Assembly (NCBI GenBank): GCA_029718625.1
Contig: CM056378.1
Location: 64,007,027 to 64,071,026 of the forward strand
From: Synaphobranchus kaupii
Lineage: Eukaryota > Chordata > Actinopteri > Anguilliformes > Synaphobranchidae
Direction: 5' to 3'
Length of the DNA: 64,000 nt
Under the pieces are notes generated by a model. It was given only the letters and a program-made list of their open reading frames with translations, did not search any database and was not told the origin of the DNA. Position numbers and translations under genes: made by a program. Of this stretch, positions 1-11,000 are shown piece after piece (position 1 is the first letter of the stretch; the number at the start of each line of letters is the position of its first letter).

Positions 1-163
1 ATTTCATATCAGCATTGCAGCTATTTTTGAGCTGAGGACAATGATGTAGTGCGTTTTCAAGCTTATTGGAGAGAAACAGATGTGATGAAATATTGTTTGA
101 AGAAGTGTGTTTTTATAACATTAAGACACGTTAAATACCTGTTTTCACACACTCTGAGCTCCA

Positions 164-927
164 GTGTGTGGTTTCTCTTTTAGTTCATCTGTATGGTTTC
201 TCCCTCAGCTCCTCTGTGGTTTCATTCAGCTCCTGTGTGGTTTCGCTTGGCTCCTCTGTGTGGTTTCACTCAGTTCCTCCATTTGGTTTCCCTTGCTCTC
301 CGCTCCTCTGTTTTGTTTCTTTCTCAGCTCCTCCATTTGGTTTCTCTTTCCTTATCTGTCTCAGCTCATCTGTGGTTTTTCTCTCTCAGTTCCTCTGTTT
401 GGTTTCTCTCTCCCAGTTCCTCTGTGTGGTTTCTCTCTCCCAGTTCCTCTGTGTGGTTTCTCTCTCTCAGTTCCTCTGTGTGGTTTTGCTCTCTCAGCTC
501 ATCTGGTTTCTCTCTCAGTTCCTCTGTTGGTTTTTCTTTCCTTCTCTGTCTCAGCTCCTCTGAGGTTTCTCTCAGTTCCTTTGTGTGGTTTCTTTCTCTA
601 AGCTCTTCTGTGTGGTTTGTATCTATCAGCTCCTGTGTGGTTTCTCTCTCCCCATTCTGCTGTGTGGTTTATTGCTCTCAGCTCCTCTGTGGTTTATCTC
701 AGTTCCTCAGTGTGGTTTCTCTCTCAATTCATCAGTCTGGTTTCTCTCTCAGTTCCTCTGTGTGGTTTCTCTCTCGGTTCTTCTGTGTGATATCTCTCTC
801 GGTTCTTCTGTGTGATATCTCTCTCGGTTCTTCTGTGTGATATCTCTCTCGGTTCTTCTGTGTGATATCTCTCTCGGTTCTTCTGTGTGATATCTCTCTC
901 AGTTCCTCTGTGTGCTTTCTCTGTCAG
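164..927. repeat. 25-bp pyrimidine-rich minisatellite
   Basis: Tandem copies of a unit of about 25 bp built on TCTCAGTTCCTCTGTGTGGTT run through the interval. Five copies starting at 773, 798, 823, 848 and 873 are virtually identical and contain CTCGGTTCTTCTGTGTGATA; the earlier copies are diverged. The period is not a multiple of three and the unit lacks stops, so long open frames appear in all three forward frames and rotate between them. This is a repeat artefact, not coding sequence. The array ends in a normal-looking splice acceptor (CTTTCTCTGTCAG at 915-927). Confidence 0.9.
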
Positions 928-1011
928 GGTTGTCACATGAAACTGAGAAACTGGTTTGCGAGGAACTTCCTGAGCACCGGAGCTGGAGTCATCTCTCTGT
1001 TTATCATTCAG
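928..1011 (+). CDS. candidate internal exon, tetraspanin-like (end of large loop plus TM4)
   Basis: An 84-bp open segment lies between a pyrimidine-rich AG (926-927) and GT (1012-1013). It reads in phase 0 as 28 residues: GCHMKLRNWF, then ARNFLSTGAG, then VISLFIIQ. This fits the layout of tetraspanins, where a Gly-Cys near the end of the large extracellular loop is followed by a short helix and the fourth membrane helix, and where an exon of about this size ending near a Gln is common. No next exon completing TM4 was recognised downstream, and no upstream tetraspanin exon lies in the window. It could be a chance open frame or a pseudoexon; the assignment rests on pattern memory only. Confidence 0.45.
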
Positions 1012-1288
1012 GTACCACCGTTAATCCCATCATTCAAGAAAGCTTTAACACACATACATGGAATTAGCCACAAATGTTTCTGTAGTGTAATTATTAACAT
1101 GTGCTATATTTTTATATATTTATTTTCTTCTTTCTATCATTCCGCTCCTCTTGTCTTTCTGTTTTATTATTATTATACCTTTAACGTAATGTGCGAAAAG
1201 CACTTAATAAATAAAGTGCATTATCATCTAAATGTTAATCATCTCAAATCAAACAGTATGTTTTTTACTCAATACAAGGCATTGGCCC
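1012..1288. other. no feature seen (intron-like)
   Basis: AT-rich single-copy-looking sequence between the candidate exon and element A. I see no repeat boundary, exon or RNA gene in it. Confidence 0.5.
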
Positions 1289-3734
1289 CAATACTATGGA
1301 AGCATATCCGCGCCAAAATTCAAATGAAAATGCAAATCGCCGATTGCATTTCGTTTACATTCGATGTGCGCAAACAACATGACATAATTCAAATGAAAAT
1401 GCAAAAGGTCACTGCATTTTCATTTTCAAGTTAATGTACGCACTTTATCTGACAATTTGAAAATGTTAATGCAAATCCATTATACATTTCATTTTTATCG
1501 CTCTCTACGACACAACCCTGCCATAATTTAAATGAAAATGAAAAACCGCATTTGAATTAGCAATTTCTTATTATAATCGCATGATCCATGACAAAAAGGA
1601 AATGATAATTCAATTCGCCATTTAACATTACATGTTCATGCTTTTGCGGCACAAGAGTGACATAATTCAAATGCAATGGCATTACATCCGTTTGCATTTT
1701 CATTTCCGCAAAAACCCTGCCAAAAATCCACACTGAAAATGCGAACTGTCAAAGCTGCCCATCAAGGCGGGGCCTCGAAGAAAGGGGCGTTACAGGGGAC
1801 TGTTCGGTTCAAACCAATGAACATATGATTCAATAGTTGTCTGTGATTTCGGTTGTCAGGCAGTTACCAGGCTAGATAGCGACATTTCCTAGTCCTGTGT
1901 TTGGGGATTATAGGCGAAATGATCGGAATTAAAAAGGAAACGAGGTAGCCTAAAAGTTACGACTAGCCATAGCCAGCCCAATGTTATAGCTAGCCTAATG
2001 TTACGGGTTTCCGTGGCCAAAACCAGCCGGCTATTCATGGCAGGCTATGCCTGAAAAAATGTGCTACCCTTTTCACCGTGGGCATTTCCATCACGATTTC
2101 TATTAATTATTGTTTTTTTTTAGATAGCCTTACCCTTAGGCTATGTGCAGAGCAAAGGTAACGTAGTCCACAGAAAGCCTGAGACAGCGATCTGTAACGT
2201 TACGTGACACAGCTTGAGCCTGCTACAGCCTAGCTACCAAAAACTGTGGATTTTGTATGGTGTAGCGTATGGAATCTAGGCGAATTAAATAAAAATATAA
2301 AATTGTGTAATTAGGCCTATTCCGCATAGGCTATGTTGTGTAGTATGGACTGTCATTCATGTCTTTACCCAGCACATGACAATAAAAGACTGAATGACAG
2401 CTTCTTTTTTTATTTGGTGAAAAAACCACGTTCGTATATAGTTCTGTGGTGAAAACAGTGGGGAAACGACCCCGGCGGGCACAACCAAAGATTTTAGATA
2501 TATGACACAACCGATTTTGATCTCCCTACTCACAAGGCATCAACCTTGGGAATTTTACCTGTAGCCTCGGCTATTGTAATAATCTATATTTAGCCTAGTC
2601 ATGAAGCAACATAGCCTACAGATGATTAAATATTTGTTTTTAATTATATTTTAATTGCATTATAACGTTACACCATAGGCTATCCTACAACACAATTCAC
2701 CGTCTTTGGTAGGCTATTCTCTGGAGCTTTCCAGATCTCAATGCTTTAAGATGAGGCGGTTCTATGACACTGATTTTCCTGTCGTAGCCTAGTTTACACA
2801 AAACATTTTAATTTGTTCAATTTAAATAGGCTCTTGATTATTGAGAGAGCGTAAAAATTTGTCTTTTTAGAGGGTGTGCGAATACAGTGAGTTCCGACAG
2901 TAGCCTAGCCTATCCACACAGCTGTAAAAATAAAATAATCCGTCAGTATATTGGCACAGTGCCATTATGCTCAGTCTTTTAAGAACATCGGCTACAGAAT
3001 CATTTTCATTTAAATAGGTCTACCACTCAGACACGATTAGAGACATAAGCACTTATTTTATTGATAGCCTGCTTATTTTATTTTAGTGACATGGAATATA
3101 GGCTAAGCAACAGCCCAATGTTGGTTTATCACACAGCCCTGTCTAAGGCAACCCGGTGAACGGAAATCTATTGCCCTTAGGCTACGCAAGTCCTCCCTGC
3201 TATTAAGGTTAAGTTAGTAGGAACAACGGGCTGGCTAGGATCATCGTAACGTTTAGGCTACCTCGTTTATAGTTTATAGCATTTAGCCTATAACCCCCAA
3301 ACACAGAGAACAAGGAAATGTCGCTATCTAGCTTGGTAACTGCCTGACGACCGAAATCACAGACAACCATTATGTTCAGTGGTTTGAACAGTCCCCTGTA
3401 ACGCCCCTTTCTTCGAGGTCCCGCCTTGATGGGCAGCTTTGACAGTTTGCATTTTCAGTGTGGATTTTTGGAAGGGGTTTTGCGGAAATGAAAATGCAAA
3501 CGGATGTAATGCCATTGCATTTGAATTATGTCACTCTTGTGCCGCAAAAGCATGAACATGTAATGTTAAAGTGATACTGCAGTCAAAAACCGACTTTTCC
3601 CGTTGAAAACCTATGTTTTGAGTTAGATTATGATCATACACAACTGTTTATGTCCAAAAATGTAATGTTTAGTCAAAATGGTTTTATCTGAGTTTTTGTG
3701 TAGACTTACCAATATGCTGGCTTCCGGGGATTCG

Positions 3735-3818
3735 TGACGTCACGAGATCCTTAACATAAAAATGGGTGGACTTGAGGTGGTCCTAGGGGTGGGTCTTGGC
3801 TGGGCACGTGGTATAAAA
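3735..3818 (+). promoter_or_regulatory. candidate promoter of the Kolobok-like element
   Basis: A full CRE (TGACGTCA, 3735-3742), an E-box (CACGTG, 3805-3810) and a TATA box (TATAAAA, 3812-3818) are grouped in the right order and spacing. Transcription would start near 3845, upstream of where the LINE now begins and in line with the THAP reading frame beyond it. Function is inferred from motifs only. Confidence 0.5.
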
Positions 3819-4090
3819 GCAGAGAACGATGATTTTTTTTTTCCTTCTGAGACTGAGACCCTTGTACTGCTAATTAGCTAGTTCAAGTTCAAATGCGAAT
3901 TGCTTTGTATTACTGCTAACGTTAATATTACGACTTATATCGAGCTACGAAATGCTCATGGTTGCTGAAGGAGCAACAGCTCAAGGCAACAGCTGCAGCG
4001 GGAACTGTGGGGGGAGAAAGAACGGAATGATAAGCTCAACGAAACAATAAAACAATATAACAAATCCTTAAAAACCACTGAAACAAGAAA

Positions 4091-4786
4091 ATGGGCAAGC
4101 CAGAAAAGACAGTTAAAACTAGTCAGTCCAATCCATCGGACTTGTCAGTAATTATGGAAAGCCTGGAAGGTATCAAGGTCCAACTGAAAGACATAATGAA
4201 GGAGTTACAAGAACTCAAAGAGGAAAATGTCAAGAAAGACCAGCGAATAAAGTCTCTAACATACAGAGTGGAGGAGCTTGAACAGCAAGGGAAGCTTAAT
4301 GATGTGATCATCACAGGTCTCAGGATTAAACCAAGGAACTATGCCAGGGCGATGGGGTCCCACGAGGAGACAGACGAGGCAGACATCCAATCTGTGGAAA
4401 TACAGGTGGAGAAGTTTCTAAACTCCGAAAACATCGACATGGATCTCACCAATGTGGATTCTTGCTATCTGCTTCCCAAGAAAAAAACGAACGAAGGCCG
4501 TGACAACGAAACCCGCGCCGTGGTGCTGAGATTCATAAGTAGGAAATACAAAGTTGCTCTACTGAAGCAGGGTAAAAATCTGAAAGGATCTAACGTGTTC
4601 ATCAATGAAAATCTCAGCAAAGTAAACGCCACCATCGCTTGGAAAGCGCGTCAATTGAAGAAAGGGAAAAAATTACAGAACACCTGGACGACAAATTGTA
4701 AAGTTTATATCAAACCAAATGGGTCTCCAGAAAACACCAGACCGGTGCTGATCAGGGCGCTGGAGGAGCTGGAGAAATATGAATAG
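4091..4786 (+). CDS. LINE ORF1 protein (coiled coil plus nucleic-acid-binding domain)
   Basis: This 231-residue product should bind the LINE RNA and act as a chaperone in the retrotransposition particle. Residues of about 15-70 form a charged heptad-rich coiled coil (MKELQELKEENVKKDQRIKS). A basic globular domain follows, with DVIITGLRI, an internal RAVVLRF strand and GSNVFINENLS, the pattern of ORF1 proteins related to the L1 ORF1 and FP-type domains. The frame is intact. The first ATG has a weak purine context and follows a leader of about 130 bp within the LINE. ORF2 begins 30 bp after its stop. Confidence 0.75.
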   Translation: MGKPEKTVKTSQSNPSDLSVIMESLEGIKVQLKDIMKELQELKEENVKKDQRIKSLTYRVEELEQQGKLNDVIITGLRIKPRNYARAMGSHEETDEADIQSVEIQVEKFLNSENIDMDLTNVDSCYLLPKKKTNEGRDNETRAVVLRFISRKYKVALLKQGKNLKGSNVFINENLSKVNATIAWKARQLKKGKKLQNTWTTNCKVYIKPNGSPENTRPVLIRALEELEKYE

Positions 4787-4816
4787 TAAGGTACGTGAAA
4801 ACTACATGAAAACGCC

Positions 4817-7800
4817 ATGAACTCAGTTCAACCAAAAAGTAAAGCTTCACTGATTAAAATGAACGAATTGATGGATATAATTGCTGACTATGAAAAAGGG
4901 AGTATGACATCTAACCAGAACCTAAGATCAAAAGCCCCGAATGGAGAAGTTGATCCAGACAGACACTTTTATTATAATGGAATAAACAAATGTGGATATT
5001 ACTTGGAAGACCAATTCAATGAGATCATTAGCATGGATGGAAAGCTGTCAATAATCCACTTCAACAGCAGGAGTCTATACGCAAACTTTGAACAGATACA
5101 GGAGTATCTATGTACATTTGCTAAACCATTTAACATCATTGCAGTGTCGGAAACTTGGATTAACGTTGATAAATGCATGGATTTCCACCTGGAAGGGTAT
5201 AATTTTGTGTGTCCAACAAATCTGGTGGAGGGGTTGCACTGTTTATTGAGGAGAGCATAAATTTTGAGATACTGGAAAGCTTGTCAATTGTCGTTGAAAA
5301 TGTAATGGAGTGTGTAACAATTGAATTTTCAACGCCGAAAGGTAAAAAAAACGTTATATGCAACGTTTACAGAGCTCCCAGCTCAAAAATAGACATATTC
5401 AACAATTGCCTGGGAGAAATATTAACAAAAATGAATCAGAAAAATGTTTTTATATGTGGTGACTTTAACGTACACATATTAAATCCTAACGATAACAAGT
5501 TGATTGAGGACTTTGTTAACACAATGTATGCGTGGGGAATGCGACCACTAATCACCCAGCCAAGCAGAATCACTAAACATAGTGCCACACTAATTGACAA
5601 CATCTATACAAATATACTGGACACAGAAATAACAAGTGGTATTATGATAAATGATATCTCTGATCACCTTCCAGTCTTCGCTATCTGTGACTGGAAACAC
5701 ACTTTGGATCAGAAACCAGTGACAAAAATCTTAAAAAGAATTAGAAACGAAAAGAGACTCAAAGATTTTGAACAAGATATGATGAATCAAAAGTGGAATG
5801 ATGTATGGACTGAAAGAGACACAAACAAAGCGTATGAGGCCTTCTTAAACACAATAAATTCACTATATGACAAGCACTGCCCGGTAGTCAAAAATTCGAG
5901 AAAAGACAACAAAGTCAAAGAAAAAAGGCCATGGTTTACCAAGAACATAGAGAACGCCTGCAGGAAAAAAAACAGCTTATATAAACAGTTTTTAAAGGAA
6001 AGGAGTGTACAATCATATGCAAAGTACAAACGTTTCAGAAACAGAGTGACATATTTGTTGAGGAAACATAAAAAAGATTATTATGACAAGTTACTAACAG
6101 AAAATAGAAACTACACCAGAAATCTTTGGAAAATAATAAATTCCATCTCTGGGCGAAAGGCCAAGCGGACATTCTCGGATCATTTCAATATAAACAACAG
6201 GAGGGAAGAAGATAATAAGGTGATAGTAGATAGTTTCAACAAATACTTTGTTAGTGTTGGTCCGGAGCTAGCAACGGCCATTCCATCCTCACTCCTGCAG
6301 TGGGATCACTTTGATAGGGGCGGTGAGACAAAACAAGAGTCATTATTTTTAAATCCTGTCACACAAACTGAAATTAAAGCAATACTGAGAGACTGCACAG
6401 CGAAGACATCCACTGACGTAGATCAGATAGACATGACATTGTTAAAAAGGATATCAAAAGCGATCATACCTCCACTAACATATATATGTAACTTATCGTT
6501 CTGTAATGGCGTGTTTCCAGATAAAATGAAGATAGCAAAAGTTCTTCCTCTCTACAAAAGTGGAGACAAACAGGAGTTTTCAAACTATCGTCCTGTTTCA
6601 ATATTACCACAGTGCTCAAAAATTATTGAAAAGCTCTTTAATGTCAGATTAGATAAGTTCATTGATAAACACAAACTGCTATGTGACAGCCAATACGGGT
6701 TCAGGAAAAAACATTTAACAGCACTGGCCCTAACAGAATCCATAGAATTTATCAAAGACGCGCTAGACCGGAAATTATTCACCATAGGCATCTTCATTGA
6801 CCTGAAAAAAGCTTTTGACACGATAAACCACAGCATATTGATTGAAAAATTGTACAGATATGGAGTTAGAGGAATCACATTACAATGGATAAAGAGTTAC
6901 CTATCAAATAGAGTTCAATTTGTTCAGATAGGGGACAACATATCAACATGCCTGGACATCACCTGTGGGGTCACACAGGGTTCAGTCTTAGGACCAAAAT
7001 TATTTATACTATATATTAATGACATAGTCAAAGTATCTGACGTTTTAAAATTAATTTTATTCGCGGACGACACAAACATCCTCTGCTCTGGAATTGATCT
7101 TAATCAAATGGTCACATCAGTTAACAATGAAATGTCAAAGCTTCACACGTGGTTTAATATTAATAAACTATCACTAAACCTTTCAAAGACAAAATTCATA
7201 TTATTTGGGAAAAGAGGCCTGAAGGAAAACATAAACTTAAAGGTCAATGGTACCAACATTGAACGAGTGAACGAACACAAAATTCTGGGGGTTACGGTAG
7301 ATGGCCTCCTGACATGGAAACCACATGTGAAGCTAGTTCAATGTAAGTTGGCCAAAAGCGTGTCTATTTTGTGGAAAATGCAGAAATTACTCAATCAACA
7401 TTCACTTAAGACAATTTACTCGGCACTCATAACACCCCACCTTCACTACTGTGTTGAAGTGTGGGGACAGACTTATAAAGACACTACAGAGCCGCTGTTT
7501 AAACTCCAAAAAAGGGCAATGAGAGTTGTATATTGTGTCCCATATAGAGACCACACAAATGATTTGTTTATTAAGGCAAAGTTTCTCAAGTGGCAGGATA
7601 TAATTAAATATAATACCGTACAAATATTATTCTTAGCCTCCAAAAATCTCTTACCCGTAAATATACAGAACCTGTTTCTAAAGAGAGATGACATACATAA
7701 CCTAAGAGGAAACATGATTTATAAACAAAAATCTATAAAGTCAACACTCAGAGGTCATTCATTATCCATTGAGGGGGTTAAGCTTTGGAACAGTTTACAT

Positions 7801-7881
7801 GATGAGATTAAAATGTCTACAAACTTAAAGACCTTCAAGAGTAAGATAAGATGCAAGATGGTAGGAAACTATCAAGTATAA
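4817..7881 (+). pseudogene. LINE ORF2: endonuclease-reverse transcriptase, one frameshift
   Basis: ORF2 nicks target DNA and copies the LINE RNA onto it. The first part (4817-5260) is in one frame and carries the endonuclease start, with HFNSRSL and SETWI. A one-base frame change near 5218-5221 moves it to the next frame, which stays open to 7881. There the endonuclease continues with GGGVALFI, GDFNVH and SDHLPV, then the reverse transcriptase with YRPVSILP, FIDLKKAFDTINH, GVTQGSVLGP and the catalytic FADDTNIL, and a C-terminal region with LHYCVEVWG. The usual GVPQGS motif reads GVTQGS here, while the second copy in the window keeps GVPQGS. With the frameshift, the element is unlikely to be active. 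Confidence 0.85.
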
Positions 7882-7949
7882 ACAATAGGGGGTTGTCAGG
7901 AAATGAAAACAATGTCACGATGTGCAAAAAAAACAACAAAAAAAAAACA

Positions 7950-8054
7950 AAAAAAACAATGCAAGCGGTTTACACAGGATCCTGGACCTTGCAACACAAG
8001 AAGGCAGAAATCACCAAGCCTCCAAAGGCCAGTGCAGAAAATAGTGATGGGTAA
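7950..8054 (+). pseudogene. residual 3' reading frame of the LINE (C-terminal tail of ORF3)
   Basis: Downstream of ORF2, a short stretch ends in KAEITKPPKASAENSDG before a stop. The second LINE copy ends its much longer 3' reading frame in RAEIIKPPEASADESDG, followed by the same stop context. The remainder of that frame, including its membrane segment, is absent from this copy, and the A-rich junction near 7925-7970 marks the deletion. Whether this frame was ever translated is not shown. Confidence 0.45.
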
Positions 8055-8594
8055 TGAACTCGGAGATTGGGACTCATACCTACTTAGGCATAATGCACTG
8101 AATTTACAGGGGACAACAGAGCATCATAAAAACGAAGAAACGGACACATTTATTTTGGACATTATCTGAACAATATTCGGGACTGTCTGCTGTTGAAATG
8201 AAACAAATTGTTTTGACTAATGTATGACATGTACATTTAAATCCGACTTATTTGGACTTTAATATTTGGTTTATTTTACTATAGCTTATTTTTTCTTTCT
8301 CGATCTGTTTTGTTATAAAGAAAATTCAGCTATGCTGTTGTGATACTAAAAAATCTGTTTTAAACAAATGTATAATATGAACATTTAAAATTGTGAGGGA
8401 ATTGGGGCGGGACTTTGATAAGCAGTCTGCTTTTTCCCGTATCCCTTTTCGGCAGGTACTGTATTTGTTCAAGGCATATTTCAGAAATGTGATGAAGTGT
8501 GACTATATACATGCCGAAATAAATAAATAAATAGTCTCACAGTTACATATACGACATCTTACTACTTGGTATCTTTAGCTAACTTGCCTGCATT

Positions 8595-8804
8595 ATGCCA
8601 AGGAGTCAGAGATGTATCGTTCCTCGGTGCAACGCCACCGGCTCTGCTAGCTTTCATAATCTGCCGAGAGACCCAGCGCTACTTGCGCAACGCGCACTTC
8701 ACACCGGACTGCTACCACAATTTAACTGGCTTTGAGATGGGCTTCTATAAAACTCTGTCGCTGAAGCCAGGTGCCATCCCAACAGTGATGGATGTAATTT
8801 TGTA
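8595..8804 (+). pseudogene. THAP-domain zinc-finger gene fragment, internally deleted and frameshifted
   Basis: THAP domains are C2CH zinc fingers that bind transposon ends or promoters. From the ATG at 8595 one frame reads MPRSQRCIVPRC then SASFHNLPRDP, the usual start with two cysteines and a Phe-His-x-x-Pro motif. The second half is in another frame: AHFTPDCYHN, GFYKTLSL and LKPGAIPT, matching the typical His-Phe-x-Pro and closing Pro of a THAP domain. The junction near 8690 lacks the middle of the domain and the expected Cys before the His. A possible donor (GTAATT) follows near 8791. It lies inside the TTAA-flanked element, as expected for Kolobok or a captured THAP gene. It cannot make a working finger. 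Confidence 0.65.
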
Positions 8805-9835
8805 ATCATTACATCAGCTAAGTAAAACAGCTAAGTACAATATACCTATTACATTGTATTTGTGACATTGTGTAATTGCACATGTATTGGCCACTATTAT
8901 ACAGTTGGGCCAAGCATGCCCGACTACGGCACAGCAGTATTAGACAAATCAAGAATAGCTTCATAACTACGCTGACATAACGTTACCTCAGTAACCTCAC
9001 AGCAACATAGGTTTTCTGGAGGGGACAGGTTAGAGCAGTGGCCACAAGCACACCTGTTGGGACATTAGTTTGTTTCTGTTTACATGCAAGTTATCTGTAC
9101 AAACTACAACAAAAATGCTTTTGAAAACGGTTGACATTACTGATAGGTAATAGCTAATGTGGGGTTGAAGGCAACCTATTGTGTGAGCTATCTTTTATGA
9201 ATACGTAACGTTAGCTAATAAACGATAGCAATAATACATTTGATGTAGCCCTAGCAAAACCAGTAACCAGTTGGTCAGTAACTCGGACGGAATGTATCGA
9301 TAAGTTAGGTAATGCAAGGCAGTCTATTGTGTGTGAGTTTAGCCCCGTTTGGTCCAGAGAGAACTGGTAACTTAGCTAGCTAGTTATATTAGCTATATCA
9401 TTCATGAATAATGTTAGCTAATAAATGAAAATTCTCTCCGGACCAAGTGAAGTTATGAGGGCGCTACAACCAGCCATGTTCAATATACTAACGTTACTGT
9501 GTGACTGGGTTTTGCTGTGTATTTGAATGTATTCAATAGTAACGTTACTTTAGGCAGACAAACAAGCTAACTTAGCTAGGTAACGTTAGCTTTACCATTC
9601 GGTTACATCCTGGGTCCTCTCCTCGCGAAGACGTTGCTCAACTAATACAGCCATTTTATTTAGTTGTGAGGAGAGAGCTGGAAGGGGGCTGAGTCAGTTC
9701 ACCAAGACACACCCTTTCACTCCTTGACCGTATTAATATTCATAATATGACTACGTGGCATCATCGTCATATGACCACACCTACTCACGAGTTTCAGTTC
9801 AAATTGAAGCGGAAAAAAGGGCCTTAGAAAAGCCT
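8805..9835. other. non-coding right part of the Kolobok-like element
   Basis: No open frame with domain signals. It contains many TAACGTTAGCTA and GCTAGCTAG palindromic motifs, which are common in the whole window. Confidence 0.5.
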
Positions 9836-10421
9836 CTGCAGTATCTCTTTAAATGGCGAATTGAATTATCATTTCCTTTTTGTCATGGATCATGCGATTA
9901 CAATAAGAAATTGCTAATTCAAATGCGGTTTTTAATTTTCATTTAAATTATGGCAGGGTTGTGTTGTAGAGAGCGATAAAAATGAAATGTATAATGGATT
10001 TGCATTAACATTTTCAAATTGTCAGATAAAGTGCGTACATTAACTTGAAAATGAAAATGCAAAGTGACCTTTTGCATTTTCATTTGAATTATGTCATGTT
10101 GTTTGCGCACATCGAATGTAAATGAAATGCAATCGGCGATTTGCATTTTCATTTGAATTTTGGCGCGGATATGCTTCCATACACTACAAGTGTAAGTGCT
10201 TTGTAATGACAGAGGAACAGTAACTGCATACCCATGGCAACTGTAAAAACTACTTTTCAGCATTTGAATTCAACATTAAATTGAGTTGGTATCATGATTG
10301 TGGGTGAAACCTTGAATGATCTAACTTGCTAGCCCTAGGAATTTAAACTTCTGACTGCAGTAGAAATCAGGTTTTTACCAATGAAAATACACCATATTAC
10401 TTTGTGCATGTGAACGTAAAG

Positions 10422-11000
10422 ACCAGTTTATAGTCCAGCAACAGAATGTCACTGCGACCGACGAAGTGTGATGGATGTCGTTGGTCGCAGTGACATTTGT
10501 TTTTATACTTTGGAGGACTGTCGTCCTGTGGTGGCTGCGACAGTCGCTGAAGATGTCACTCAGGCTTTAAATAAATTAAACTTTGACCCTGTGGCTGCCT
10601 CTGTTGTTATGGTAACATTTGTCTTGGACGGCGGAGGCTTTGCTCAAGCTGTCAATAACTAGCTAGCAGCACATAAGCTTGTAGCCAATGGATGCTGACA
10701 GACCTTTTGTCTAAGTGTGCTCATGGGATACCGGCCCATAGTTTACCGACCTAGCAAGAATGTGAATGAGCGTCGCGAACGATTAGTGCACAAAGCAAGT
10801 TCTGTCAGAAAACCTCTCGCTGTAGCCAACCATGGTCGGCTAGCAACCACGCGTCCCATACTCCACCAATCACATGCACACACTTCTAATGGAGCGCCCT
10901 TTTTAAGCCAAGAATCAGTTCTCTCTGAATGCTCATGCGCTGCTCTTTGTTTGTTTATGGCTTGTGTTAAAATTAATTTGCTGTCATTTTACAGCACCCT
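10422..11000. repeat. dispersed repeat L, copy 1
   Basis: It begins CCAGTTTATAGTCCAGC, and the inverse of this motif closes copy 2 near 34262-34282. The part 10774-10996 (starting GCGAACGATTAGTGC) is about 95 percent the same, in direct orientation, as 33675-33900. The shared ends suggest a degraded DNA transposon. Short open frames inside are not conserved as protein. Confidence 0.6.

Larger units (their letters stand above)
3955..8533 (+). mobile_element. CR1/L2/Jockey-group LINE, near full length
   Basis: It has an RNA-binding-type ORF1, an endonuclease plus reverse transcriptase ORF2, and a 3' end in short AAAT repeats (8517-8532) rather than poly(A), as in CR1/L2-type LINEs. The 5' boundary is approximate; I could not find a clear target duplication. 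A second copy with the same 3' end lies on the minus strand at 30258-32606, which fixes the 3' terminus. Compared with that copy, this one lacks several hundred bases between ORF2 and the tail (near 7950), so most of an extra 3' reading frame is missing here. Confidence 0.85.
3570..9848 (+). mobile_element. Kolobok-like DNA transposon (TTAA target, THAP gene), interrupted by a LINE
   Basis: The ends are inverted: AGTGATACTGCAG (3570-3582) and CTGCAGTATCTCT (9836-9848). TTAA lies at both borders (3566-3569, 9849-9852), and the other arm of element A keeps the unbroken site with a single TTAA near 1614, which confirms the insertion. TTAA targets occur in piggyBac and Kolobok; THAP domains are a known part of Kolobok proteins, and a broken THAP reading frame lies inside (8595-8804). 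Together these favour Kolobok. A compact promoter lies near the left end, and the LINE appears to have landed in the leader between promoter and THAP exon. The rest (8805-9835) is non-coding and rich in AACGTTAGCTA motifs. No catalytic domain remains. Confidence 0.7.
1295..10181. mobile_element. element A: long-TIR DNA transposon, TATGG ends, split by a nested insertion
   Basis: The left end TATGGAAGCATATCCGCGCC (1295-1314) is repeated inverted at 10162-10181. The left arm (1295 to about 1985) matches, inverted, about 3215-3569 followed by 9849-10181, so the right arm is interrupted by the 3570-9848 insert. Without the insert the element is about 2.6 kb with arms of nearly 0.7 kb and a loop of about 1.2 kb (about 1990-3210) that has no coding sequence. 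The flanking hexamers are CAATAC (1289-1294) and CACTAC (10182-10187), a 5/6 match that suggests a 6-bp target duplication. The arms carry repeated AATTCAAATGAAAATGCAAA-type motifs, as subterminal transposase sites often do. No transposase is visible, so it is non-autonomous. Confidence 0.8.

Noticed and set aside
164..840. Three long overlapping forward frames of 131-215 codons
   Set aside because: All come from the stop-poor 25-bp repeat; the frames rotate with the period and the peptides are low complexity.
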